Origin: JADKAV01 sp963818505
GTDB lineage: Bacteria; Actinomycetota; Actinomycetes; S36-B12; UBA10799
Length of the DNA stretch: 64,000 nt
Assembly: GCA_963818505.1 (NCBI GenBank)
Contig: CAWFSJ010000005.1
Coordinates: 1,359,678 to 1,423,677 of the forward strand
Direction of reading: 5' to 3'
Positions 35,538 through 44,604 of the stretch are shown piece after piece (position 1 is the stretch's first letter; the number at the start of each line of letters is the position of its first letter). A program made the translations under genes and the position numbers. The notes under the pieces were generated by a model, which was not told the origin of the DNA, ran no database searches, and worked only from the letters and a program-made list of their open reading frames with translations.

Positions 35538-37063
35538 GGCTGCGCCTCCGCATCGACTTGAGATCCGGCTTCCACACTTCTGGGTAGCCACCGCCAGACG
35601 ATCGCGGCTAACACCACCAGCACAATACCGGCGAGGATCAGGGTCAAGCGGAATCCGGCGACGTACGCGTCACGAGCGGCATTGGCAAGGCCGGCCACGT
35701 CGAGGCGCTGCGCGACGTTCAGCGCGCCACCGATGCTCTGCGTGGCGTCGAGAACATCCTGTTCGCTTAGCCCCGCGGTGGCCGGCGAGAGGTCCGTCCG
35801 GTACTTCACAGCCAGCAATGTCCCGTAGGCGGCTACTCCGAACGCAAGGCCGAAGCGCATGGCCATCCCATTGATGGCCGAGCCCACGCTGCGCCTGTCC
35901 TCGGGGTAGTTGCTCACGGAGGCATGGGTCATGAGGGCGGGGGCCACACCCATGACGCCGGTGAGGATCAAGCCGAGGATGAGAACCGGGTAGAAGGGGT
36001 AGCGTCCTCCCGAACTTGTGAGCACCAGCCCCACGCCGGTGATGACCAGTGAGATGGCCGTGACGTTGCGGGCACCGAACCGCTTGGCGGTCACGCCGGC
36101 CGTCGCCGAACTCACCGTCCACATCAACAGGGCGGGCATCAGGAACAGCCCTGCGGCCAATGCGGAGAAACCCAGTACAAGCTGCACGTATTGGGTGTTC
36201 AGGAACAGCAGGCCACCAAGGGTGAACTGGACCGTGAACACCGTCAAGGTAGGGATGAGGAAGGTTCTGCGTTTGACGATCGTGGGGTCGAACAGCGGCT
36301 GATCAACTCGGCGCTCCCACACCACCAACGCCACTGTGGCAATCACCCCGACGGCCACTGCTACCCACACCCACACGTCCGGCGATGACGCGACGCTGAC
36401 GGCCGCATACAGGAACGCCACTCCAGCCACAGCGGTGAGCGCCGCACCCGGGGAGTCCAACGGTTGACGCGGCGCCGGCTCGTCCTTGGGTAGCAGTGCG
36501 AAGTTGAGCACGAGTGCAAGGACCAGCATGGGCGCGACGCTCCAGAAAGCGGCGTGCCAACCGAAGGTCACCAGCGCAGCGCCCCCCACCAGCGGTCCCA
36601 GCAGAGCGCCGATGGCCTGGGTCCCGCCCATGATCCCGACGGCCGTGCGCTGGTTGGTTCCACGGGTGACGTCGAAAGTCAAGGCCATGGCCGCGGGCAT
36701 GGCGAGCGCGGAGCCCACGCCGGTCAGAGCCCGAAGCAGGATCAGGATCTCCACACTGTTGGTCATCCCCGAGAGGATCGCTGAGATCAGGAAGACGATG
36801 TTGCCGATCATGAGCATCCGCTTGCGGCCCACCCGGTCGCTCCATGCCCCCGCGAAGAGGATGAGCGCCGCCGAAGTCATGGGTGTGGCGTTGACGATCC
36901 AGGCGAGTTGGTCGGCCGTGGCCTGCAGTTCGGTGGAGATGGTCGGCAGAGCGACGCTGGCGATCGTCATGTTGAGCGCGATCGCAAGGTAGGTCAGGGC
37001 CAGGGGCAGGACACTGAGCGGCAGTCGGGTGCTCTTCTGGTCGCTGTCCGCTGAATCGCTCAC
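35534..37063 (-). CDS. MFS transporter, DHA2 (14-helix) type
   Basis: Drug:H+ antiporter-2-like major facilitator of about 509 residues with 13-14 helices. I chose GTG 37063, which follows the stop of the upstream gene by one base (TGAGGTGAG); an upstream ATG at 37153 would put 30 residues inside that gene. Motif A is visible as GAWSDRVGRKRMLMIG after helix 2, motif C-like GGTQAIGALLGPLVGG in helix 5, and motif B-like RALTGVGSALAMPAA in helix 4. It overlaps the ATP-grasp gene by four bases, so the transport substrate may be the product of that enzyme. Substrate unknown. Confidence 0.88.
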   Translation of the reverse strand: MSDSADSDQKSTRLPLSVLPLALTYLAIALNMTIASVALPTISTELQATADQLAWIVNATPMTSAALILFAGAWSDRVGRKRMLMIGNIVFLISAILSGMTNSVEILILLRALTGVGSALAMPAAMALTFDVTRGTNQRTAVGIMGGTQAIGALLGPLVGGAALVTFGWHAAFWSVAPMLVLALVLNFALLPKDEPAPRQPLDSPGAALTAVAGVAFLYAAVSVASSPDVWVWVAVAVGVIATVALVVWERRVDQPLFDPTIVKRRTFLIPTLTVFTVQFTLGGLLFLNTQYVQLVLGFSALAAGLFLMPALLMWTVSSATAGVTAKRFGARNVTAISLVITGVGLVLTSSGGRYPFYPVLILGLILTGVMGVAPALMTHASVSNYPEDRRSVGSAINGMAMRFGLAFGVAAYGTLLAVKYRTDLSPATAGLSEQDVLDATQSIGGALNVAQRLDVAGLANAARDAYVAGFRLTLILAGIVLVVLAAIVWRWLPRSVEAGSQVDAEAQP

Positions 37064-37064
37064 C

Positions 37065-38602
37065 TCAGTCGAGAGCTTCGAAGATGCGCGCCAAGTCCGC
37101 TTGCGAACGCTGTCTCTGGGCAGTGTGTTCGCCAGCGCGCCGGGCGTCATCAACCACGAAGTCGCGCAGGAACTCGCCGAGTTCGGAGGCGACGTTGATT
37201 TCCTCCGGGTGGACCTCGACGTTATTGAGGCTCTGCAGCAGAAGGACGTCGCCGTCGTCGTACTCCGGGTAGATTCCCGCGAAGGACAGGCCGATCTCCC
37301 GCAAACCCGAGCCGAAGTGGCTGGTTCCAGGGTCGGCCATCGGCAGGATCGTGACGATCAACTCGAATCTGTTGAGCCGTAGTTGTCGCAGATGCTGGTC
37401 CAAGCCGGCCAGGAAGTCCTCGCCGTAGGACTCGACGAAGATCACCGCGGCGCCTGTCTCATGGCGCAGATCCAACCGGAACCGAGATGGACCCGCTGAC
37501 GTTTCGACACGGCGCGCGAACTCACCATGCACGGTCCGGGGTAGGTTGCCCTCTCGGTAGATGCGTTCCACCACCTCCCGGTAGGTGGGAGGGACGTGGA
37601 CCTCGCGGTGGGGAGTTGTGCCGAGCGATCCGTAGAACAGCATCAAGGACTTGCGGGCCTTTGTCGTCGGAGTCGAACCCACGGAAGTCCAACTCGTTCG
37701 ACTGCGCGGCCAGCATCATCCCGGTCTCATGCGCCCCACCGCGCAAGGCGCCCTTCTGGCTGCCCACGTGAACCGTGACGGCCTCCGTGTATTGACCCAC
37801 GAATCCCAATTCGACAAGCCGCGCGATGTGGGCGAACCCGATCCGCAGGGACAACTGGTGTTTCCGGTAGACCGGGTCCACGGCGAGCAGACCGATCTTG
37901 CTGGTATTGGCGCCAGGGCGGTGCACTTCGCTGGCAAGATGCCCGACGATGCGGCCCTGCGGGGACACTGCCACGGTCGCGATGTGTTGCCCGCTCTGCA
38001 CACGTTCGGCAAGTCGTTGCGGCTCGTACACGACCGGTGCGTAGTTCACCGTGTAGCCGTAGCAGCGGTAGAACAGTCGCGCCACGCCGACGACGTCCTG
38101 CGGGGGTTATCGCACGGATGTCTACGACGACCTGTCCATCGTCGCCGATGGTCGGCGCCACCGTCGGGTGTGCCTCAGTCTCGGCGATGAACTGCGCGTC
38201 GTCGTTGATGGTGTCGTACTGCAGACCTTTGGTGATCTCGGTGCGGTTGCCGGCCCGGCCCTCGTTACTGAAGACCAGTCCATCGGCGAAACCGAGACGG
38301 ACCAGATCCGCGACCCGTGGCGGGTAGTCGCTGCCGAAATCCAGCGGAGCGCCTCGATCCTTGAGCACAAGTTTCATGACGCCGGGTTCCCGGTTGATCT
38401 CCAGCGTGAGGTCGACGTCCTCCTGACCCGGTTCGAAGGCGTTGTCCAGTACGGCCTCGAGCACCTCAACTGCCAAGGCCCGCAGTCGCACACGGTCCGA
38501 CGGCGGCAACCCCAGCATGTCCGCGCCGTCCTCGACCAGTCCGGGGGCAAGACTCACGGCCTGTCTGCTGTGGATCTGCAGGCGACACAACGGCTCGGAC
38601 AT
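37065..38602 (-). CDS. Histidine-kinase-like ATPase + GNAT acetyltransferase fusion (two frameshifts)
   Basis: One protein of about 510 residues once two indels (near 38105 in a C-run, and near 37660) are bridged. The N-terminal part is a GHKL/RsbW-like ATPase: VEVLEAVLDNAFEPGQEDVD has the N-box Glu/Asn, and LVLKDRGAPLDFG the D-x-G-x-P box. The second part is GNAT-like: VSPQGRIVGHLASEVH, then IGLLAVDPVYRKHQLSLRIGFAHIA, which matches the acetyl-CoA-binding region, and a MLFYGSLG segment. A third region of about 150 residues, with DGDVLLLQSLNN, closes the protein. It is the first gene of the minus-strand operon; the MFS gene starts one base after its stop. The domain pairing suggests regulation of the acetyltransferase by nucleotide binding, which is inference. 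Confidence 0.7.
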
Positions 38603-38659
38603 CGGACCTCCCTAGGCAACTGTTTAGAGGCTAAGGCAGTGTTCGGCTCACACCGTCCA

Positions 38660-39554
38660 TCACACGGGCGCTTCTGCCACCGGCCTTCGGGCGTGGCGCG
38701 CGACATCGACTGTGAACACGGTCAGGGCAACCCAAACCAGGGCGAATCCGGCCCAACGCGCTGGTGGCATGTGTTCGCCGAAGTAGGTCACGCCCGAGCA
38801 GGAACTGGATCACCGGTGCCAGGTACTGCAGCACCCCCAGCACCACCAGAGGCAGGCGGATTGCTGCTGCCCCGAATAGCAGCAGTGGCACGGTCGTTGC
38901 GATTCCGGCGGTCATCAACATCGCGGAGTTGCCGGGGGAGTCGCCGAAAGCCAAACCCCCGGTGGCACCCAGCACCGCCAGGTAGACCAGGGCGAACGGC
39001 GCCTGAAACGCAGTCTCGACGGTCAGCGCCGGCACCGCAGCGACACCGGCCTGTTTGCGGACCAGGCCGTAGAAGCCGAATGAAAAGGCCAGTATGAGCG
39101 CGATCCAGGGAGGCCGGCCGTATGAGAAGGTGAGCACGGCCACGGCCAGTGACGCGATGCCGACGGCCACCCACTGGGCGCGCCGCAGGGATTCCCCCAG
39201 GACGAATACGCCAAGCGCCACCGAGACCAATGGGTTGATGAAGTATCCCAGCGAAGATTCCACGACGTAGCCGTGGTTGACCGCCCAGATGTAGGTGCCC
39301 CAGTTGACGCTGACGAGGGCGGCGGCGGCCAGCAGCAGCAACCGGGTCCTGCGCCCGCTGAACGCTTCACGAACCTGCGACCAGCCCCGCAGCACAATGT
39401 TGATCACTGCTAGGAACGCGAAACTCCACACCATGCGGTGCGCCAGGATCTCCCACGAGGAAGCGGGCGCCAGGAGAGGCCAATAGAGCGGGAACAAACC
39501 CCAGAGGGTGTAGGCCCCGATCCCGTAGAGCAGACCGGTCCGGTCGGACTTCAG
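38660..39554 (-). CDS. rarD: RarD/EamA-type permease (one frameshift)
   Basis: Ten-helix DMT-superfamily permease related to RarD. The frame includes GLLYGIGAYTLWGLFPLYWPLL at the N-terminus, HRMVWSFAFLAVI, LGYFINPLVSVALGVFVLGE and LQYLAPVIQFLLG, all typical. After QFLLG one extra base near 38795 shifts the frame; read on in the other frame, the normal end VTYFGEHMPPARWAGFALVW is found, with a stop at 38660-38662. No ATG/GTG/TTG precedes the first conserved segment in frame before a stop; a CTG at 39554 inside the korB stop region is the only option seen, so the start is unclear or a further indel exists. Substrate unknown. Confidence 0.75.
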
Positions 39555-40522
39555 TTCACGGTCCAGGGGTCAGGTCCGGTCAGAAGGGATGCGAGATCGG
39601 CATCGGTGGCGGAGTCCGCGACCTGCGAGCGCACGCCTTCGTCGTAGGTCGGTTGTTCGACCTGCCGGAAGATCCCGATCGGCGTGTGGTCCAACTCGGA
39701 GCCCGACAGCCGCGACAGGGCGAACGCCAACTGCAGGTCGCTCGGGTCGTGGACCACTGGTTCGCCCGTAGTGGACAGCGCCAACCGGCCCATGTCGTCA
39801 CGGACCAGGCGCAGGTCGCCGATGGCGATCGGCTCACCCGCCTGCAAACGGATCAAGTGCTCGTCGCGCAGCCCCGGGTCCTTGAGAATCTCGAAGGCGC
39901 CGTCGTTGAAGATGTTGCAGTTCTGGTAGATCTCCACCAGGGACGTGCCCCTGTGCGAGGCCGCAGCCCGCAGGACCTCGACCAGGTGCCCCCGGTCGGA
40001 GTCGATGGTCCGGGCAACGAACGTGGCCTCCGCCCCGAGGGCCAAGGAGATGGGGTTGAAGGGTCGGTCCACTGATCCCGCCGGGGTGGACTTGGTCACC
40101 TTGCCCGGCTCTGAAGTGGGGGAGTACTGCCCTTTGGTCAGGCCGTAGATGCGGTTGTTGAAGAGCAATATCGTCATGTTGACGTTGCGCCGCAGTGCGT
40201 GGATCAGATGGTTGCCACCGATCGACAGTGCGTCGCCGTCACCGGTGACCACCCAGACGTCGAGATCGGGACGGCTCACGGTGAGGCCTGTGGCGATGGC
40301 CGGGGCCCGTCCGTGGATGGAATGAAGACCGTAGGTCGACAAGGTAGTACGGGAATCGCGAGGAGCACCCGATGCCGGAGACGAAGACGATGTCCTCGGG
40401 TTTGCGCCCCAGTTCGGGCAAGAACGACTGCACGGCGGCCAGAATCGCGTAGTCCCCGCAGCCAGGGCACCAGCGAACCTCTTGGTCGGACTTGAAATCC
40501 TTGGCTTTCAGCGGGATCTCGG

Positions 40523-40526
<4 letters not shown>
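39551..40526 (-). CDS. korB: 2-oxoglutarate:ferredoxin oxidoreductase subunit beta KorB (one frameshift)
   Basis: Thiamine-diphosphate-binding beta subunit of the 2-oxoacid:ferredoxin oxidoreductase that decarboxylates 2-oxoglutarate to succinyl-CoA with ferredoxin reduction. The start ATG at 40526 overlaps the korA stop. VRWCPGCGDYAILAAVQ and GIGCSSRFPYYL carry the [4Fe-4S] cysteines; VTGDGDALSIGGNHLIHALRR and NNRIYGLTKGQYSPTS are the ThDP-site blocks. One extra base near 40343 breaks the frame between YYL and STYGLHSIHGRA. The remainder reads cleanly to the stop. Members of this pair in Mycobacterium work with 2-oxoglutarate, which is the basis for the substrate call. Confidence 0.92.
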
Positions 40527-42382
<1,856 letters not shown>

Positions 42383-42532
42383 GGCTATCCTTGCTGTTGG
42401 TTCCTCATTCAAGTATCTGGCACGATCGGCGGTGCGGGCCACCGCAACGCTAAGCGCTGATCGAACATCGCCGTTCGGCTGAGGCGTGGTGCATGACAAC
42501 CACGGTACCTGTGGGGCAATACAGTCGGTTGC

Positions 42533-42868
42533 GTGGATGTCCGCTATCTCAATCTCGCCTGTTGTGGGGTCGAGGCGGGTAGCGCCGCTGCGTCTCGCGC
42601 CAGCGAGGACTTGGCCGACATTCCCGGACCCACCGTGGTGGTCGTTGCCGGAACCGTCACCAGTGCGGCCTCCGAGTTGGTGATGCGCGCGATCGAGGCC
42701 GTTCCCGAACCCCGGCTCGTCGTGGCCTACGGAGTCTGCACTATGTCGGGGGGACCGTACTGGGACTCGTACGCCGTGCAGCCGGGCATCAAGGCCGATG
42801 TCATGGTGCCAGGGTGCCCGCCGCGACCGGAGGCCTTGCGCGATGCGGTTCTGGAGGCGTTGGCATGA
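42533..42868 (+). CDS. NuoB-like iron-sulfur protein (second copy, short)
   Basis: A 111-residue protein starting at GTG 42533. It keeps all four N2-type cluster ligands: Cys10-Cys11 in NLACCGVEAG, Cys69 in YGVCTMSGG and Cys95 in VPGCPPRPE, so it can bind a [4Fe-4S] cluster as NuoB does. It is much shorter than NuoB of the nuo operon (184 residues) and differs through most of its length. First gene of a three-gene unit with NuoC- and NuoI-like proteins; the stop overlaps the next start by four bases. Similar small subunits occur in group 4 hydrogenases and related complexes. Confidence 0.85.
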   Translation: MDVRYLNLACCGVEAGSAAASRASEDLADIPGPTVVVVAGTVTSAASELVMRAIEAVPEPRLVVAYGVCTMSGGPYWDSYAVQPGIKADVMVPGCPPRPEALRDAVLEALA

Positions 42869-43264
42869 GCTGGAGGGAGACTCTCCTGGAGTTGCGCGCC
42901 CAGGGCTTCGACGTTCTGGACTGGCTCAGCGCCGTCGAGCAGGACGGTTCGGTGCGGATCACGGCGTGTTTGCTGAGCAGCGCGGATCCCGACCTGGTTC
43001 AGCTTGTGAGCGACGCCGGCGCCGGTGGCCTCGGTTTCCGACCTCTTTCTCAGCGCCGACTGGCACGAGCGGGAGACCGCCGAGATGTTCGGGGTCGAGT
43101 TTGAGGGTCGTGCTGACTGCCTGCCGCTTCTGCTCGAACCGGGATCTCGGCCGCCTCTTCGCAGGGAAACGCCTCTGCCTGCGCGTCTGCAGCCGTGGCC
43201 CGGTGCGGTGGACCCCGCCAAACCGAAGCGAACCCAACAACCTCCGGGCACACCATGGCAGTGA
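42865..43264 (+). CDS. NuoC-like protein (one frameshift)
   Basis: Short 30-kDa-subunit-like protein of about 133 residues, ATG 42865 overlapping the NuoB-like stop. The N-terminal part (LLELRAQGFDVLDWLSAVEQ) is in one frame; one indel near 43020 moves to SDLFLSADWHERETAEMFG, which contains the NuoC signature W-x-E-R-E-T-x-(E/D)-M-F-G, then VEFEGRADCLPLLLEP. The usual C-terminal GHP-x-RKDYP block is absent and replaced by a Pro-rich end. The stop overlaps the NuoI-like start. Role as a docking subunit is inferred from the family. Confidence 0.8.
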
Positions 43265-43542
43265 CACCGCGGGTATCTCTCGAGCTGATTGGCGTGAACT
43301 GTACGAGCTGCATGTTGTGCATCCGGGCCTGCCCGGTGTGGTGCTTGGACCTTGAGGCACACCTCGAGGTGCGCGAGGAGGGCGGACGCAAGCGTTCCAC
43401 GCTGCATTTGGACCGGTTCGTCATCGACTACCGAACCTGCATGATGTGCGGGTTGTGCGTGGACATCTGCCCCTTCGACGCGCTGCTCTGGTCGGATCAG
43501 GCTCCCGAGGCGATCTTCAGTTGGGAAGCCGGGACCCCTTGA
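43255..43542 (+). CDS. NuoI-like 2x[4Fe-4S] ferredoxin
   Basis: A 95-residue protein from ATG 43255, overlapping the NuoC-like gene. Two complete [4Fe-4S] motifs are visible: CTSCMLCIRACPVWC and CMMCGLCVDICPFDAL, with the second embedded in a NuoI-like context. It lacks the N-terminal extension of NuoI (184 residues). With the NuoB- and NuoC-like proteins it would form a small iron-sulfur relay, placed divergently from KorAB, which produces reduced ferredoxin. Ends just before a palindrome/repeat region. Confidence 0.85.
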   Translation: MAVTPRVSLELIGVNCTSCMLCIRACPVWCLDLEAHLEVREEGGRKRSTLHLDRFVIDYRTCMMCGLCVDICPFDALLWSDQAPEAIFSWEAGTP

Positions 43543-43623
43543 ACCAGCCCGCGTTAGCGGCAAGGCGGCGAGGCCGGTGAGGCGGCGAGGCCCCGGGCGC
43601 GGGCGCGGGCTTGAACCGGCCGC
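43543..43623. repeat. G+C-rich degenerate repeats before palindrome copy 4
   Basis: Repeats of GGCGAGGCC type and an alternating GGGCGC run lie between the NuoI-like stop and the palindrome. The segment ends GGGCTTGAACCGGCCGC, which is nearly the same as the sequence before palindrome copy 5 (43811-43827). No gene is visible. Confidence 0.8.
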
Positions 43624-43691
43624 GTTAGAGGTTGTGGTCCTCGTTAGCGAATCAACGCGTGGATTCGCTAACCAACAGCACAACCTCTAAC
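43624..43691. repeat. 68-bp palindrome, copy 4
   Basis: Outer arm GTTAGAGGTTGTG and complement, inner arm GTTAGCGAA and complement, boxes GTCCTC (left) and CAACAG (right) that do not pair, centre TCAACGCGTGGA. Flanks are CCGC on the left and CAGG on the right, i.e. the reverse complement of the flanks at 2517 and 29 kb, so this copy is in the opposite orientation. Confidence 0.94.
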
Positions 43692-43827
43692 CAGGACGCT
43701 GGGCCGTGGGCAGGACGCCGGGCCGCGAGGCGGCGAGGCCGGCGAGGCGGCGAGGCCGGCGAGGCGGCGAGGCCGGCAAGGCGGCGAGGACCACCGGCGC
43801 GGCGGGCGCGGGCTTGAACCGGGCCGC
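43692..43827. repeat. Tandem GGCGAGGC-type array between two palindromes
   Basis: After CAGGACG-type units, an 18-bp unit GGCGAGGCGGCGAGGCCG repeats about three and a half times (about 43727-43790), then the GGGCTTGAACCG stretch leads into palindrome copy 5. Nothing coding is convincing. Confidence 0.88.
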
Positions 43828-43895
43828 GTTAGAGGTTGTGGTCCTCGTTAGCGAATCAACGCGTGGATTCGCTAACCAACAGCACAACCTCTAAC
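43828..43895. repeat. 68-bp palindrome, copy 5 (identical to copy 4)
   Basis: By eye identical to the copy at 43624, including boxes GTCCTC/CAACAG, centre TCAACGCGTGGA and flanks CCGC/CAGG. The spacing of 204 bp and the shared flank suggest that palindrome and flank were duplicated together. Confidence 0.94.
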
Positions 43896-43987
43896 CAGGA
43901 CGCCACGCCGCGCGCCGGACGCCACGCCGCGCGCCGGACGCCACGCCGCGGGCAGGACGCGAGGCCCGGACGCCAAGCCGAACCCAC
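43896..43987. repeat. Tandem 19-bp CGGACGCCACGCCGCGCGC array after palindrome copy 5
   Basis: Three near-identical 19-20-bp units CGGACGCCACGCCGCGCGC from about 43897, followed by degenerate GGACGC-type units up to the stop of yajQ. No gene is visible. Confidence 0.88.
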
Positions 43988-44479
43988 TCAGCGATAGTTG
44001 ACGAACTGCACAGCGAAATCGAGGTCCTGGTCCTTGACGAGGGCGATGACCTCTTGCAGGGCGTCGCGCGACTTGGCGGACACCCGCAACTCGTCGCCCT
44101 GCACCTGAGTCTTCACACCCTTGGGCCCCTCATCGCGGATGGTCTTGGCGATCTTCTTGGCGTTCTCGGTGCTCAGCCCGGCCTGGAACGTGCCCGCGAT
44201 CTTGTACTCCTTGCCCGACAGGCGCGGGTCATCGGCCTTGAATGCCTTGAGTGAGATCTGGCGCTTGATCAGCTTGTCGCGAAACACATCCAGCGCGGCC
44301 AAAGCCCGCTCCTCCGTGCCCGCCTCGATCTCCACGGACATCTCGCCGGTCCACCGCACATCGGCTCCGGTGTTCTTGAAGTCGAAGCGTTGCGACAGTT
44401 CTTTGGCCGCTTGGTTCAGTGCATTGTCGGCCTCTTGCCGGTCGACCTTGCTCACGATGTCGAAACTGCTGTCTGCCAT
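43988..44479 (-). CDS. yajQ: YajQ family nucleotide-binding protein
   Basis: Small cytoplasmic protein of 163 residues (UPF0234). The N-terminus MADSSFDIVSKVDRQEADNA, the NQAAKELSQRFDFKNT block and the C-terminal VRVSAKSRDALQEVIA-like region (seen as LRVSAKSRDALQEVI) are characteristic. Members of the family bind nucleotides and, in some Gram-negative species, cyclic di-GMP; the neighbouring gene beyond the tRNA encodes a GGDEF/EAL protein, though this may be coincidence. Convergent with the NuoI-like gene across the repeat region. Confidence 0.95.
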   Translation of the reverse strand: MADSSFDIVSKVDRQEADNALNQAAKELSQRFDFKNTGADVRWTGEMSVEIEAGTEERALAALDVFRDKLIKRQISLKAFKADDPRLSGKEYKIAGTFQAGLSTENAKKIAKTIRDEGPKGVKTQVQGDELRVSAKSRDALQEVIALVKDQDLDFAVQFVNYR

Positions 44480-44521
44480 GCGAGCACAATACTGCGACCG
44501 TGTATCCTGCTAACGCACCTT

Positions 44522-44604
44522 GGCGGGTTGCCCGAGTGGCCAAAGGGAACGGACTGTAAATCCGTCGGCATACGCCTACGCTGGTTCGAACCCAGCACCC
44601 GCCA
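44522..44604 (+). tRNA. tRNA-Tyr (GTA)
   Basis: Acceptor stem GGCGGGT/ACCCGCC, anticodon loop CTGTAAA giving GTA, a long variable arm typical of tRNA-Tyr, and T-loop GGTTCGAACCC. An encoded CCA follows (44605-44607). A -10-like TATCCT lies 15 bp upstream. The 3' part is overlapped on the other strand by the end of the GGDEF/EAL frame. Confidence 0.96.

Noticed and set aside
42533..43542. NuoB-C-I cluster as a [NiFe] hydrogenase
   Set aside because: There is no large subunit with nickel-binding CxxC pairs (NuoD/HycE-like) and no maturation gene in the window.
43624..43895. Palindromes as intrinsic terminators
   Set aside because: No T-run on either strand, only moderate G+C in the stem, some copies have unpaired boxes, and one lies between divergent genes.
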